From: Buttiauxella agrestis ATCC 33320
GTDB lineage: Bacteria > Pseudomonadota > Gammaproteobacteria > Enterobacterales > Enterobacteriaceae
Direction of reading: 5' to 3'
Assembly (NCBI GenBank): GCA_024169445.1
Contig: JALKFA010000001.1
Span: forward strand, 2,728,001 to 2,792,000
Length of the DNA stretch: 64,000 nt
Shown in pieces: positions 42,166 to 51,513 of this stretch. The notes beneath the pieces are model-generated. The model saw nothing but the letters and a program-made list of their open reading frames with translations. It ran no database searches and had not been told where the DNA came from. Each line of letters starts with the position of its first letter. The first letter of the stretch is position 1. The translations under genes were made by a program, and so were the position numbers.

Positions 42166-43810
42166 GGTGCTGTCCTGGGGAAACAGTAGCCGGGAACGGG
42201 ATAAACACTGAAAATATCGTACCTTGCGGTGAATTGTCTGTGACTTCGATACTGCCGCAGGCCTGGTGAACGTATCCCGCCACCAGATACAAACCGATGC
42301 CATGATCGGAGCCTGCCATTTCATGCAGATTGGACGGTTTGCTGGAAATACCTTGCTCAAAGATATGCGGCTTGAGCGCGTCATCCACACCGACGCCCTG
42401 ATCGGCCACTTCAATCACTAATTCCTGATTACGGTCCGAAATATAAAGCTCTACCGGCGCGGAATTGTTTTGTGCTTTCAACGTGGCATCCACGGCGTTA
42501 TCCAGCAAATTGCCAATCACTGACATCAATGCCGTTTCGTTAATGCTGGCGGGAATGCGCTTTAACTGGCAAGCCGGGTCAAACGCCAGCTCAATCCCTT
42601 TTTCCCGCGCGCTGACGAATTTGCCCAATAACAGGCCACACAAAGCCGGGGAGGTGAAGCGTGCCGAGACAAAATCCAGCACTGCTTGTGCGCCTTCCGA
42701 TTGCGCCTGAATGTAGCGCATCGCATCGTCATAACGCTGCATTTGCAACAGACCCGCCAGTGTTGCGGTCCAGTTCAGTTGTTCATGGCGCATGATGCGC
42801 AGGTTGTCGGCGTAACGCTTAACCTGGCTCAACTGGCTGCTTAACGTATTGATGTCGTTTTTGTCGCGGAAACTAAACACCCAACCACTTTCAGTACCGG
42901 GTTCCAGTTCAATAGGCACCCGGTTGACTATCACCTGGCGCTGATTTAACACGATGATTTGGTCATGGAAACTGCCGTTTTCTGCCCCGTCGCTTTGCGC
43001 GAAAAAGGTGGGCGGCGTTTGCAAAATGTCTTCAAGCGGTTTGCCGATAAGATCTTTTTCCGGCTGGCGAATATCCAGTAATTCCCTGGCGGCACGGTTA
43101 ATTAAGAGCAGCTGTTTCTCGGCGTTAACCGCAAATATTCCTTCATACATTGCTTCCAGCAGGGCTTTTTGTTGTAGCACCAGTTGTGCAATATCTTTCG
43201 GTTCAAGCCAAAACATTTGCCGCTTCACATTGCGGCTAAATATCCATGAAAAAATAAACAACAGGATTAACAGCAACAGGCCATATAACCCCGCTTGCCA
43301 CAGCAAGCGCGCATTAATATTAGCGATATAAGAGGTGAGATAGCCGACTGAAACAATGCCAATTACTTGATTATTGGCATCCAGAATCGGGGCTTTACTG
43401 CGCAAAGAGACACCGATGCCGCCCTTGCGCATCGAAATAATGGTTTTCCCCTGTAAAACCTCGGCGTTATCACCGCCAATCATCGGCAGATGCAGGCGCT
43501 CCGGTGATTCTGAGTGATACAGATGGTTCTCACGGACATCGCCAATCACGATATAACTGGCATCACTTTGATTGCGTAACGGCTGAATCAAACGCGCAAT
43601 GCCTGCGACATCACGAACGGCAACTTTATCCGCAAGCCCTGGCATCAACGCAATTTCACTGGCCTGAACGCGGGCGCGCTGCCCAAGGTCGCGATGCTGT
43701 TGGCGGTCAATAACATGAAATAAGATGGCGCCCAACATGGCTAACAGCAGGCATGAAAACCCCACCAGAGATAAAAAGAGTTTCACCTGAAAAGGTAATC
43801 TGCGTTTCAT
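42158..43810 (-). CDS. Sensor histidine kinase, CitA/DpiB/DcuS family
   Basis: A 550-residue membrane kinase. Transmembrane segment 1 (about 8-32), a periplasmic PAS-type sensor of about 140 residues (HVIDRQQHRDLGQRARVQAS to IVSVGYLTSYIANI), transmembrane segment 2 (LYGLLLLILLFIFSWIFSR), a cytoplasmic PAS (about 215-320), then a SpoOB-like region with RHEQLNWTATLAGLLQMQRY holding the phospho-histidine. The catalytic domain shows NLLDNAVDATLK (N box), DQGVGVDD (G1) and GSDHGIGLYLVAG (G2). It should sense a small extracytoplasmic ligand, plausibly the transporter substrate. The start MKRRLPFQVKL is chosen for the membrane topology. Confidence 0.9.
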   Translation of the reverse strand: MKRRLPFQVKLFLSLVGFSCLLLAMLGAILFHVIDRQQHRDLGQRARVQASEIALMPGLADKVAVRDVAGIARLIQPLRNQSDASYIVIGDVRENHLYHSESPERLHLPMIGGDNAEVLQGKTIISMRKGGIGVSLRSKAPILDANNQVIGIVSVGYLTSYIANINARLLWQAGLYGLLLLILLFIFSWIFSRNVKRQMFWLEPKDIAQLVLQQKALLEAMYEGIFAVNAEKQLLLINRAARELLDIRQPEKDLIGKPLEDILQTPPTFFAQSDGAENGSFHDQIIVLNQRQVIVNRVPIELEPGTESGWVFSFRDKNDINTLSSQLSQVKRYADNLRIMRHEQLNWTATLAGLLQMQRYDDAMRYIQAQSEGAQAVLDFVSARFTSPALCGLLLGKFVSAREKGIELAFDPACQLKRIPASINETALMSVIGNLLDNAVDATLKAQNNSAPVELYISDRNQELVIEVADQGVGVDDALKPHIFEQGISSKPSNLHEMAGSDHGIGLYLVAGYVHQACGSIEVTDNSPQGTIFSVFIPFPATVSPGQHHE

Positions 43811-43961
43811 ACAATTTGCTGCGGAGTCCGATAAAAGAGGCACATCGGCGCAGACTAGCATGGTGAAATTGGGAGGGTAATCGAAGTGTTATGGAGTTGT
43901 GAACTCGCAATGGCTAAACCTTAGCCATTGCGATAAATACTCAATCGGTGCGGGTAGGAAA

Positions 43962-44204
43962 TCAGTACTTCACATCGCGAGCGGCATCACGGCCATCTTG
44001 CTTATTCTCGCGGTGGTCCTGGCGGCAATCGGCATTACCGAACACACCATTACGGCAATCTTGTTTAACTTCGCGTGATTCCTGGCGAACGTCCTGGCGC
44101 AAATCACGCGCGTCACGGCGTTGGCCGGCCTGCTCGGTTGCCTGTGCAGGAATAGCGGTCATCAGAGTGGTACACGCAAGCAGCATCCATAGAGATTTTT
44201 TCAT
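43962..44204 (-). CDS. Small secreted Arg/Asp-rich protein
   Basis: An 80-residue protein of unknown function. The signal peptide MKKSLWMLLACTTLMTAIPAQA ends at AQA. The mature 58 residues are almost all charged or polar, with an irregular repeat of R-D/E-x-R-Q-D units (RRDARDLRQDVRQESREVKQ and RQDHRENKQDGRDAARDV) and two cysteines that could form a disulfide (QDCRNGVFGNADCRQD). It starts after GAGGATTTACC. It is a probable periplasmic protein and probably helical. It sits alone between the kinase gene and another small gene on the same strand. Confidence 0.7.
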   Translation of the reverse strand: MKKSLWMLLACTTLMTAIPAQATEQAGQRRDARDLRQDVRQESREVKQDCRNGVFGNADCRQDHRENKQDGRDAARDVKY

Positions 44205-44415
44205 GGTAAATCCTCAATATCGGTGAATCGCGCCAGTACGGGGATTCAAAATGCAAAAATTGATATTTCCGTTTTGGCAGGGAGGTATTTTCATCAAAAA
44301 GAGAGTCGCTTGCTGCAACTAATTCATTTAATAAAAAACGCAATAGCCATTGAATTGAGAAAAGCGAGAAGGGAGTTAGCAAGATGCTGAAGTAAAACGT
44401 TTACGTCGAGGGGGA

Positions 44416-44565
44416 TTAATCCAGGTCTACTTTCAGTATGTTCTCGATCAAATGCACCGTTTCCGAAAGGTGATGGAGAATGTTGTTGGTATCAAGCAGG
44501 AGTGCGCCCCAAAACATCAGGATCAGCATCAGTGCAGCGATAGCAGAGTAATTAAACATTTTCAT
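44416..44565 (-). CDS. Small membrane protein (49 aa)
   Basis: A short open frame coding for 49 residues: a hydrophobic segment YSAIAALMLILMFWGALLL after a short N-terminus, then a polar tail LDTNNILHHLSETVHLIENI ending in a leucine/aspartate-rich end. One transmembrane helix with an amphipathic tail is predicted. A -10-like TATAAT (44604-44599, minus strand) lies 34 bases upstream, with a poor -35. The ribosome-binding site is weak, which lowers confidence. No homologue is recognised. Confidence 0.5.
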   Translation of the reverse strand: MKMFNYSAIAALMLILMFWGALLLDTNNILHHLSETVHLIENILKVDLD

Positions 44566-44671
44566 GACATTTTTTGGCAACAGTGAATGTTGTTACTAAT
44601 TATATCAATCGCTGTTGAACCTCAATTAAACGAGCTGACTTTTACACAATTATTCAAAACATCAGGTAGGC

Positions 44672-44698
44672 AAAACAGCGGGACGAATCCCGCCGTTT
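44672..44698 (-). terminator. Terminator after the SDR gene
   Basis: On the minus strand: CAAACGGCGGGA, loop TTCG, TCCCGCTGTTTTG. The strong 6-bp GC stem GCGGGA/TCCCGC is followed by TGTTTTG. It lies 4 bases after the SDR stop codon. Confidence 0.75.
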
Positions 44699-44702
44699 GG
44701 GC

Positions 44703-45497
44703 TTATTTTTCCTGATAACGCGGAGCGGGAACGCCGGTCAGACAGCTTTCGAAAATAGCCAGACGAGCTTTTTCGTAAGTTTCCCAAAGAGTTAAATCGT
44801 GTAGCGCAGGGATTGTCACCGCTTCACCTTTATCCAGCCCCAGTAACGCAGCATCGACCAGGTTTTCGCCGCTCATGATGGCAGCAGGTGGCAGGTCTTC
44901 CATTGATACACCAGAGACATCCCAAATTTCCGTTGCGGTTATTGCTGGCAACATGGCCTGAACACGCACGTTACTTCCAGCGACTTCTTCTTGCAAAGCA
45001 CGGGTGAAATTCAACACATAACCTTTGGTGCCGCTATACACCGCGCTACCCGCGCGAGCATGCAATGAAACCACCGACGCGACGTTAATAATGGTGCCGC
45101 TATCTTGTGCCTGAAAACGGGCGAGTGCGGCGAGGCTCAGGCGGGTCAACGCGGTGATATTCAACATAATGTCCGCCTGATGTAACTCGGCGCTGCCGGC
45201 GGTAAACGGCGCGATATGCGCGGTTCCGGCATTATTAACTAATATTTCTATGCGTTCGTTACTGCGTAACGCTTCTTCCACTGCCTGAATACCGCTTTCA
45301 TCTGCAAGATCTGCGGGGAGTGTTTGAACGGAAATCCCATGCAACGCTTCCAGTTTGCTGGCCAGTTCACGCAAGCGATCTTCGCGGCGCGCAACCAACA
45401 ACAGATCGTATCCGCGAGCGGCGAAGCGCTCTGCATAAACCGCGCCAATGCCAGAAGATGCGCCGGTAATAACTGCAACAGAAGGTGAAGTGCTCAT
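44703..45497 (-). CDS. Short-chain dehydrogenase/reductase
   Basis: A 264-residue classical SDR. The cofactor loop is VITGASSGIGAVYAERFA, then LLLVARRED (a basic pair suggesting NADPH), LVNNAGTAHIAPF, and catalytic YSGTKGYVLNFTR with serine-rich INVASVVSLHARAG before it. The substrate cannot be read. The start MSTSPSVAVITG follows GAGGATTTACC. The HxlR-type regulator upstream (45721-46182), on the same strand, is a likely controller. There is no counterpart at this place in K-12. Confidence 0.87.
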   Translation of the reverse strand: MSTSPSVAVITGASSGIGAVYAERFAARGYDLLLVARREDRLRELASKLEALHGISVQTLPADLADESGIQAVEEALRSNERIEILVNNAGTAHIAPFTAGSAELHQADIMLNITALTRLSLAALARFQAQDSGTIINVASVVSLHARAGSAVYSGTKGYVLNFTRALQEEVAGSNVRVQAMLPAITATEIWDVSGVSMEDLPPAAIMSGENLVDAALLGLDKGEAVTIPALHDLTLWETYEKARLAIFESCLTGVPAPRYQEK

Positions 45498-45657
45498 GGT
45501 AAATCCTCGTCGGTGAAAGTAAGTTGGTTTCATAATGAAACTACATTAAAAATAGTTTGAGTGGTTTCATAATGCAACCAAATTATGTGTCTTTTTTTAT
45601 TTCTGCATTAGATTGAATGCTTACAGGAGGATTAAGAGATTGATAATAAAAGGGAAG

Positions 45658-45687
45658 GGGTGGATGTCGCTTACGCTAATCCATCCC
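45658..45687. repeat. REP-like palindromic unit
   Basis: GGGTGGATGTCGC to ATCCATCCC: a hairpin of the same type as those at 40155, 57058 and 62996. It lies between the HxlR stop and the SDR start. Confidence 0.7.
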
Positions 45688-45720
45688 AGGCAGGTCGGAT
45701 AAATGCCGCGTCTTTCGACA

Positions 45721-46182
45721 TTATGTTGGCTCTACCGCAACATCCGGGCGCTGGGCAACCACCTCGGCGGGTGTCAGCACACGGCCATCCTGCGCTTGCA
45801 GCATCAATTTGCGCAGCGGTTGATGGAGTTCATCATCAACCAGCACACTGCATTTTTCGTGGCTATCAAACAGATAATCGCCACCCCATTGCGCCAGAGC
45901 GACCAGCACGGTTTGCAGCGCACGGCCCTTTTCCGTCAACACATATTCATGCCATGCGCTGCCGTCAGCGGCCGGGCGCACGGTCAAAATATCCTGCTCC
46001 ACGAGTTGTTTAAGCCGTTGGGTGAGCATATTTTTGGCGATACCGAGGTTTTTCTGGAACTCACCAAAACGTGTCAGGCCATTTAAAGCATCGCGCACGA
46101 TAAGCAGCGACCACCAGTCGCCAATAATATCCAGTGAGCGGGCAACCGGACAGATACTGCCTTCCATACTTTTGCGTTTCAT
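45721..46182 (-). CDS. HxlR-family transcriptional regulator
   Basis: A 153-residue winged-helix regulator of the HxlR type. CPVARSLDIIGDWWSLLIVR is the family signature, followed by the helix-turn-helix LTRFGEFQKNLGIAKNMLTQRLKQL and the wing (ILTVRPAADGSAWHEYVLTEKG). A conserved cysteine is near the N-terminus (SICPVA); such residues are redox or aldehyde sensors in some members. The start MKRKSMEGS is 4 bases after GAGG; a longer in-frame start has no good ribosome-binding site. It may regulate the neighbouring SDR. Confidence 0.87.
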   Translation of the reverse strand: MKRKSMEGSICPVARSLDIIGDWWSLLIVRDALNGLTRFGEFQKNLGIAKNMLTQRLKQLVEQDILTVRPAADGSAWHEYVLTEKGRALQTVLVALAQWGGDYLFDSHEKCSVLVDDELHQPLRKLMLQAQDGRVLTPAEVVAQRPDVAVEPT

Positions 46183-46354
46183 AAATCCTCCATTGGCAAA
46201 CAGCCAGATAGTTTTATTATAAAACCTATTTTCTGGGCTGAGTAGTTTTCCTTTCTTCATTGCCCATTTTGCGATCGGCTCATAAGGCGATTTGGGTTTT
46301 TTCTGCCAAAATGAATGCTGCGCTTTTGTGTAATAACATCTTGAGGATTAAGGG

Positions 46355-47605
46355 ATGAATAAAAAAACGATAGCGGTTTTACTGGCAATGGCTTATTTCG
46401 CTCCTGCGTTGGCGCAAGCCGAAACGCCCCCGCAGGGTTACCAACTCCAGCAAGTGTTATTAATGAGCCGCCATAACTTGCGGGCACCGCTGGCGAATAA
46501 TGGCAGCGTACTGGAGCAGTCCACCGCGCAATCCTGGCCGCAATGGGATGTTCCTGGCGGCCAGCTGACCACCAAAGGCGGCGTGCTGGAAGTGTATATG
46601 GGGCATTACATGCGCGAGTGGCTGGCGGAGCAGGAACTCGTGAAAAGCGGCGAATGCCCAACGCCACAAAGCGTCTACGCTTACGCTAACAGCTTGCAGC
46701 GTACCGTTGCTACTGCGCAGTTCTTTATCACGGGGGCGTTTCCTGGTTGTGATATTCCTGTCCATCATCAGGAAAAAATGGGCACCATGGACCCGACCTT
46801 TAATCCTGTCATTACCAATGATTCGCCGGAATTTAAACAAGCCGCCTTGCAGGCGATGGAAACCCAACGCGAGCACTACAAACTTAACGACAGCTATCAG
46901 CTTCTTGAGCAGATCGTCGGCTTCAAAGACTCTCCGGCTTGTAAAGAAAAACAGCAGTGCGATTTGACCGCCGAGAAAGATAAATTTAGCGCCAATGTGA
47001 AGGAAGAGCCGGGTGTGAGTGGCCCGCTAAAAGTGGGTAATTCACTAGTTGATGCCTTTACCCTGCAATATTACGAAGGCTTCCCGCTGGATAACGTTGC
47101 CTGGGGGCAAATTAAAACGGCTGAACAATGGCGAGTATTATCACAGCTGAAAAATGGCTATCAGGATACTTTGTTTACCTCACCACAAGTCGCGCGCAAC
47201 GTGGCGGCACCGTTGATTAAATATATCGAGAAAGCCTTCACCGGTTCGGCGGCAAAAGGGCCAAAAATCACCTTGCTGGTGGGGCATGACTCTAATATTG
47301 CCTCCATGCTAACGGCACTGGATTTCAAACCTTATCAATTGCCTGGACAATATGAACGCACGCCTATTGGTGGGAAAATCATGTTCCAGCGTTGGCACGA
47401 TGCCAACACCAATCGTGATTTGATGAAGGTGGAATACGTGTATCAAAGTAGCGAGCAATTACGCAAAGCCGAGGTGTTAAGCCTGCAACAACCGCCACAG
47501 CGTGTGACGCTGCAACTCAATGGTTGCCCGACGGATGCGAATGGTTTTTGCCCGTGGGATAAATTTACTGAGGTGTTGGCGCAGAGTGTCAATCAGGTGA
47601 AATAG
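46355..47605 (+). CDS. agp: Periplasmic glucose-1-phosphatase (Agp)
   Basis: A 416-residue histidine acid phosphatase. The signal peptide [22 protein letters not shown] (22 residues) precedes [11 protein letters not shown]. The catalytic motif is [15 protein letters not shown], His40 of the precursor (His18 mature, as known for Agp), with the variant RHN in place of [14 protein letters not shown] carries the proton-donor aspartate. Cysteines in CKEKQQCD and [12 protein letters not shown] can form disulfides. It hydrolyses glucose-1-phosphate in the periplasm. It is monocistronic, convergent with yccJ. Confidence 0.96.
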   Translation: MNKKTIAVLLAMAYFAPALAQAETPPQGYQLQQVLLMSRHNLRAPLANNGSVLEQSTAQSWPQWDVPGGQLTTKGGVLEVYMGHYMREWLAEQELVKSGECPTPQSVYAYANSLQRTVATAQFFITGAFPGCDIPVHHQEKMGTMDPTFNPVITNDSPEFKQAALQAMETQREHYKLNDSYQLLEQIVGFKDSPACKEKQQCDLTAEKDKFSANVKEEPGVSGPLKVGNSLVDAFTLQYYEGFPLDNVAWGQIKTAEQWRVLSQLKNGYQDTLFTSPQVARNVAAPLIKYIEKAFTGSAAKGPKITLLVGHDSNIASMLTALDFKPYQLPGQYERTPIGGKIMFQRWHDANTNRDLMKVEYVYQSSEQLRKAEVLSLQQPPQRVTLQLNGCPTDANGFCPWDKFTEVLAQSVNQVK

Positions 47606-47619
47606 ATCAGGGATAAACT

Positions 47620-47637
47620 CCCCCGCACCAGCGGGGG
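47620..47637. terminator. Hairpin between agp and yccJ
   Basis: CCCCCGC (47620-47626), loop ACCA, GCGGGGG (47631-47637). Strong stem but no T run on either side; it may act as a weak bidirectional terminator or as an mRNA 3' end stabiliser. Confidence 0.5.
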
Positions 47638-47644
47638 AATCTGG

Positions 47645-47872
47645 CTACACGTTCTTGCGCTCGATGGTTTGCTCGCCCCAAAACAGCGAGTCTTTATCTG
47701 TTCTTTCAAATGCCAGCGACAGCACCTCGTCGCTACCATTTTCCCAAATTTTCTCAGCCATTTTTTCGTCGTATTTTGCCACTTCGAAAATAGCCTCTGC
47801 TATTTCAGGAGATGTGTTTCTCAAACTGGCCCATTCACCTACATGATGAACTTTGGATTGTTGATTCTGCAT
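47645..47872 (-). CDS. yccJ: YccJ, small conserved protein
   Basis: A 75-residue soluble protein, the same length as E. coli YccJ. It has the characteristic [20 protein letters not shown] and ends in [12 protein letters not shown]. Function unknown. The ATG at 47872 has GGAGGAGAAC before it. It follows wrbA by 11 bases on the same strand; the two are co-transcribed in E. coli. Confidence 0.93.
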   Translation of the reverse strand: MQNQQSKVHHVGEWASLRNTSPEIAEAIFEVAKYDEKMAEKIWENGSDEVLSLAFERTDKDSLFWGEQTIERKNV

Positions 47873-47883
47873 GTTCTCCTCCA

Positions 47884-48480
47884 TTAACCATTTAATTTAA
47901 CTGCTAAACCTGCCACGTATTCGCCCTGGTAACGCGCAATCGACAGCTCTTCCTGGCTTGGCTGGCGCGAACCGTCAGCACCGGCAATCGTTGTGGCACC
48001 ATATGGCGTACCGCCGCGAACCTGCGAAACATCAAACAATTCTTGCGCAGCGTAACCGATTGGGACAATCACCATCCCGTGATGCGCAAGAGTTGTCCAT
48101 GTGGATGAAATGGTGTGTTCCTGGCCGCCGCCGGTGCCAGTCGAGCTAAATACGCTGGCAAGCTTGCCGTGCAGACCCCCTGATGCCCAAAGGCCGCCGG
48201 TCTGATCGAGGAAGGTGCGCATCTGGCCGGACATATTGCCAAAGCGGGTAGGGGTGCCAAAAATGATAGCATCGTAATCGGCAAGCTCTTGTGGGGTGGC
48301 TTGCGGAGCATGTTGCGTTTTACCCCCAGCCTTTAAGAAAGCCTCTCCTGACATGGTTTCCGGGACGCGTTTTACCGTCACTTCCGCACCATCAACTTTC
48401 TGCGCACCCTCTGCCACTGCTTGTGCCATGGTTTCGATGTGTCCATACATTGAATAATAAAGCACCAGAACTTTAGCCAT
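47884..48480 (-). CDS. wrbA: NAD(P)H:quinone oxidoreductase WrbA
   Basis: A 198-residue flavoprotein, the same length as E. coli WrbA. FMN-binding loop [18 protein letters not shown], second loop [14 protein letters not shown], and [17 protein letters not shown]. It reduces quinones by two electrons and protects against oxidative stress. It forms an operon with yccJ. In E. coli it is under RpoS control in stationary phase. Confidence 0.97.
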   Translation of the reverse strand: MAKVLVLYYSMYGHIETMAQAVAEGAQKVDGAEVTVKRVPETMSGEAFLKAGGKTQHAPQATPQELADYDAIIFGTPTRFGNMSGQMRTFLDQTGGLWASGGLHGKLASVFSSTGTGGGQEHTISSTWTTLAHHGMVIVPIGYAAQELFDVSQVRGGTPYGATTIAGADGSRQPSQEELSIARYQGEYVAGLAVKLNG

Positions 48481-48870
48481 TTCGCATCACTCCTGTCTTG
48501 ACGCAGCGTTTGCTGCACTGAATTAAAGATATGTGCTGTGGCAGGAACTGCAAACCGGAGTGCCAATTAGTTGATCTTTAACAATCTGCGATGCAAACGG
48601 GAGTAATGTCGCATTACGTCACATTTTCATATGGTGACTATTTCATTAAAAATAAGAATATCTTATGGATTGAGCGGCAAAAAAATCACCCATTCCGGCG
48701 ATGACATGTTGCAAAATATTACGGTTAACTGGTGAATTACCCAGTCTGCACTAAGCTTATCCCCACGCGGCAGGTAATACGTTGTCCATTTGAAGCCGCG
48801 CGGTGAAAGATTACTCTTTGACTGAATGCAATATGATGACTTAACTATTTCACCAATCTGGAGGTTAGAA
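48481..48870. other. 390-base intergenic region between wrbA and ymdF
   Basis: No credible gene is seen. It must hold the leftward wrbA promoter and the rightward ymdF promoter. The part near 48700-48800 has moderate GC and small inverted repeats but no clear terminator or RNA. Confidence 0.5.
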
Positions 48871-49047
48871 ATGGCAAACCATCGTGGTGGTTCAGGTAAT
48901 TTCGCTGAAGACCGTGAAAGAGCATCAGAAGCAGGTCGTAAAGGTGGCCAGCATAGTGGCGGGAACTTCAAGAATGACCCGCAACGCGCCTCAGAAGCAG
49001 GCCAAAAAGGGGGCAAAAATAGTCACGGCAAAGGCAGCAGCAAGTAA
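48871..49047 (+). CDS. ymdF: YmdF, KGG-motif stress protein
   Basis: A 58-residue hydrophilic protein with two imperfect repeats, GNFAEDRERASEAGRKGG and GNFKNDPQRASEAGQKGG, the KGG/con-10 family signature. It is nearly identical to E. coli YmdF. Related small proteins (YciG, con-10) are made in stationary phase or on drying, often under RpoS. The start MANHRGGSG follows CTGGAGGTTAGAA. Confidence 0.92.
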   Translation: MANHRGGSGNFAEDRERASEAGRKGGQHSGGNFKNDPQRASEAGQKGGKNSHGKGSSK

Positions 49048-49114
49048 ATCTGCCAGGCTTTCGCAATTCGCTAAGTTATCTGTTTTCCCTCTTAGATAGC
49101 TGATTGCCATCCCC

Positions 49115-49144
49115 ACCGCCGGTTATGACCGGCGGTTTTTATTT
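49115..49144 (+). terminator. Terminator after ymdF
   Basis: ACCGCCGGT (49115-49123), loop TATG, ACCGGCGGT (49128-49136), then T4ATTTT. A strong 9-bp stem. Confidence 0.9.
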
Positions 49145-49224
49145 TCCCACTCCCATTGCAGCACATAACGCCTGCACGCAAACTAGTGACCTTCTTTGTC
49201 ACGCTCGAATTTCCTGGTATTTCC

Positions 49225-50151
49225 ATGTCTGCTTTATTGCGCCGTTACTCGCTTGCTATCAAACCTCAAGAAGCCATTTTGATCCTCATCACCATGTTCT
49301 GGGGTGGGACGTTTCTTGCGGTGCAATACGCCATGACGCTGAGTGGGCCATTCTTCTTTGTCGGTCTACGCTTTGCCACCGCAGCGCTGGCAGTGGCGCT
49401 ACTGTCGTTGAAAACGTTACGCGGACTGACCTGGCTTGAAGTAAAAGCTGGGGTGTTTATTGGTATTTCGATTGCTATCGGTTACAGCATGCAGACCTGG
49501 GGTCTGCAGAGCATTCCCAGCAGCAAATCGGCCTTTATCACTGCGATGTATGTTCCGTTAGTGCCGGTGTTGCAATGGATTTGTCTGGGTAAAATGCCGG
49601 GAATGATGTCCTGGATTGGTGTTGGGCTTGCCTTTATCGGCCTGATTTTCCTCGCCGGGCCAGACGGCACATCGCTCACGCTGGGAGCCGGTGAAATCAT
49701 CACGCTAATCAGCGCGCTGGCGATTGCCGCTGAAATTATCCTGATTAGCGCCTGGGCCGGTAAAGTCGACATAAAACGCGTAACTATTGTGCAGCTTGCC
49801 ACTGCCTCCATTGTTGCGTTTGCCACCATGATCCCGGCGGGCGAAAGCGTGCCTGCCTTCACGCCTGGTCTGCTGGTGATTGCGTTAGGGCTGGGGATAT
49901 TCAGCGCCATTATTCAGGTGACAATGAACTGGGCACAGCGCAGCGTTTCGCCGACTCGCGCCACGGTTATTTATACCGGCGAGCCAGTATGGGCGGGGAT
50001 TTTTGGGCGCTTAGCCGGAGAGCGATTACCGGTGCTGGCGTTACTGGGCGGCGCGTTGATTGTGCTGGGCGTTCTGGTTAGTGAGCTGAAACTCAAGCGC
50101 AAGCTTCAGCGTAAGAAAGCGGCACCGCTGGCGGTGCCTGAGAATGAATGA
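49225..50151 (+). CDS. EamA/DMT-family transporter
   Basis: A 308-residue membrane protein with ten hydrophobic segments in two EamA repeats. Repeat one has LILITMFWGGTFLAVQYAMT, and repeat two has WAQRSVSPTRATVIYTGEPVWAGIFG, the conserved end of the DMT fold. The C-terminus is basic (LKLKRKLQRKKA). Exporters of metabolites or drugs are common in this family; the substrate is unknown. The start MSALLRRYSLAIKP lacks a clear ribosome-binding site, and an earlier in-frame ATG at 49156 is possible. It is convergent with rutG (5-base gap). Confidence 0.82.
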   Translation: MSALLRRYSLAIKPQEAILILITMFWGGTFLAVQYAMTLSGPFFFVGLRFATAALAVALLSLKTLRGLTWLEVKAGVFIGISIAIGYSMQTWGLQSIPSSKSAFITAMYVPLVPVLQWICLGKMPGMMSWIGVGLAFIGLIFLAGPDGTSLTLGAGEIITLISALAIAAEIILISAWAGKVDIKRVTIVQLATASIVAFATMIPAGESVPAFTPGLLVIALGLGIFSAIIQVTMNWAQRSVSPTRATVIYTGEPVWAGIFGRLAGERLPVLALLGGALIVLGVLVSELKLKRKLQRKKAAPLAVPENE

Positions 50152-50156
50152 CAACG

Positions 50157-51485
50157 TCAGGAATCCTGAGGCAGTGCGGCGCTGTCGCTGACAATCTGTG
50201 GGCGGCGGCTCAAAATGGCATTAAGAATAATGGCGCCAAACGTCGCTGTCCCGATGCCACCTAGCGTGAAGCCTCCCAGCGTTAAGGCAAAATCGCCCGC
50301 GCCTAAAACCAGTGTCACTGCCACCATAATCAAGTTGCCGTTCTGGCTTAAATCAACGTGATGCTGTACCCAAATTCTGGCACCCGCCACGGCAATCAAA
50401 CCAAACACCACGATGGATGCCCCACCGATAACTGCTGCGGGAATGGTGTGAATCAACGCGCCAAACTTTGGCGAGAAACCCAGTAACATGGCGATGCCCG
50501 AGGCGGCGACAAACACCAGTGTTGAGTAGACTTTGGTCACCGCCATCACGCCGATATTCTCCGCGTAGGTGGTCACGCCGCTACCACCCACCGAACCTGA
50601 AAGCATAGTCGCCAGGCCATCGCCAACAAACGCTTTGCCAATGTACGGGTCCATATTTTTCCCCGTCATTCCGGCGACGGCTTTTAAATGGCCGAGGTTT
50701 TCAGCGACCAAAATCACCGCCACGGGCGCAATCAACATCATCGCCTGCGCGTTAAATGTTGGTGTGGTGATTTGCGGTATGCCAAACCAGGCAGCACGAC
50801 TGAGCAACGCAAAATCTACCGGTTTGCCGAAGCCAAAACCATTTGCCAGCACCGCGTAAATGACGCAAGCGAGGATCAAGCCAATCAGTATCAGCAGGCG
50901 CTGAATCATGCCGCGCGTAAACACCGCCACCAGGCCGATGCACAGCACTGTCATGACCGCCATCCAGCTATCAAAACTGCTGGCCGACACGCCGCGCACG
51001 GCAATTGGCGCCAGATTCAGGCCGATTGCCATCACTACTGCACCGGTCACCACTGGCGGCATTAACCGTTCAATCCAGCGTGTTCCGGCTTTCATCACCA
51101 CAAAACCAATTAAGGTGTACACCAGTCCACAGGCGATAATACCGCCGAGTGCCACGCTCAAATGCGGGTTCAGCCCCTGGCCATTAAACCCGGTGACCGC
51201 AATCACCACGCCGACAAACGCGGCACTTGAACCTAAATAACTCGGCACCCGTCCACCGGTCACCAGGAAGAACAGTAGGGTGCCGACGCCCGACATCAAA
51301 ATCGACAAATTAGGATCAAGCCCCATTAACAGTGGCATTAACACCGTGGCACCAAACATCGCCACCGCGTGCTGCACGCCCATCACCAGCGTCTGGCCGA
51401 GCGGCAGAGTTTCATCGGGGGCTATGACACCGCCTTCCGTTACCGCAGATTTTTTATGCCATTTTGGAAACCAGGTATTCGCCAT
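50157..51485 (-). CDS. rutG: Pyrimidine (uracil) permease RutG
   Basis: A 442-residue membrane protein of the NCS2/UraA family, the same length as E. coli RutG. About 14 hydrophobic segments. Seen: LVMGVQHAVAMFGATVLMPL, GSVGGSGVTTYAENIGVMAVT (family signature with the glutamate), VAENLGHLKAVAGMTG. It imports uracil for the Rut pathway. Last gene of the rut operon on the minus strand. It starts 28 bases after the rutF stop. Confidence 0.96.
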   Translation of the reverse strand: MANTWFPKWHKKSAVTEGGVIAPDETLPLGQTLVMGVQHAVAMFGATVLMPLLMGLDPNLSILMSGVGTLLFFLVTGGRVPSYLGSSAAFVGVVIAVTGFNGQGLNPHLSVALGGIIACGLVYTLIGFVVMKAGTRWIERLMPPVVTGAVVMAIGLNLAPIAVRGVSASSFDSWMAVMTVLCIGLVAVFTRGMIQRLLILIGLILACVIYAVLANGFGFGKPVDFALLSRAAWFGIPQITTPTFNAQAMMLIAPVAVILVAENLGHLKAVAGMTGKNMDPYIGKAFVGDGLATMLSGSVGGSGVTTYAENIGVMAVTKVYSTLVFVAASGIAMLLGFSPKFGALIHTIPAAVIGGASIVVFGLIAVAGARIWVQHHVDLSQNGNLIMVAVTLVLGAGDFALTLGGFTLGGIGTATFGAIILNAILSRRPQIVSDSAALPQDS

Positions 51486-51513
51486 AAGTCTCTCCAGCAG
51501 AGTGTTGTTTCGG

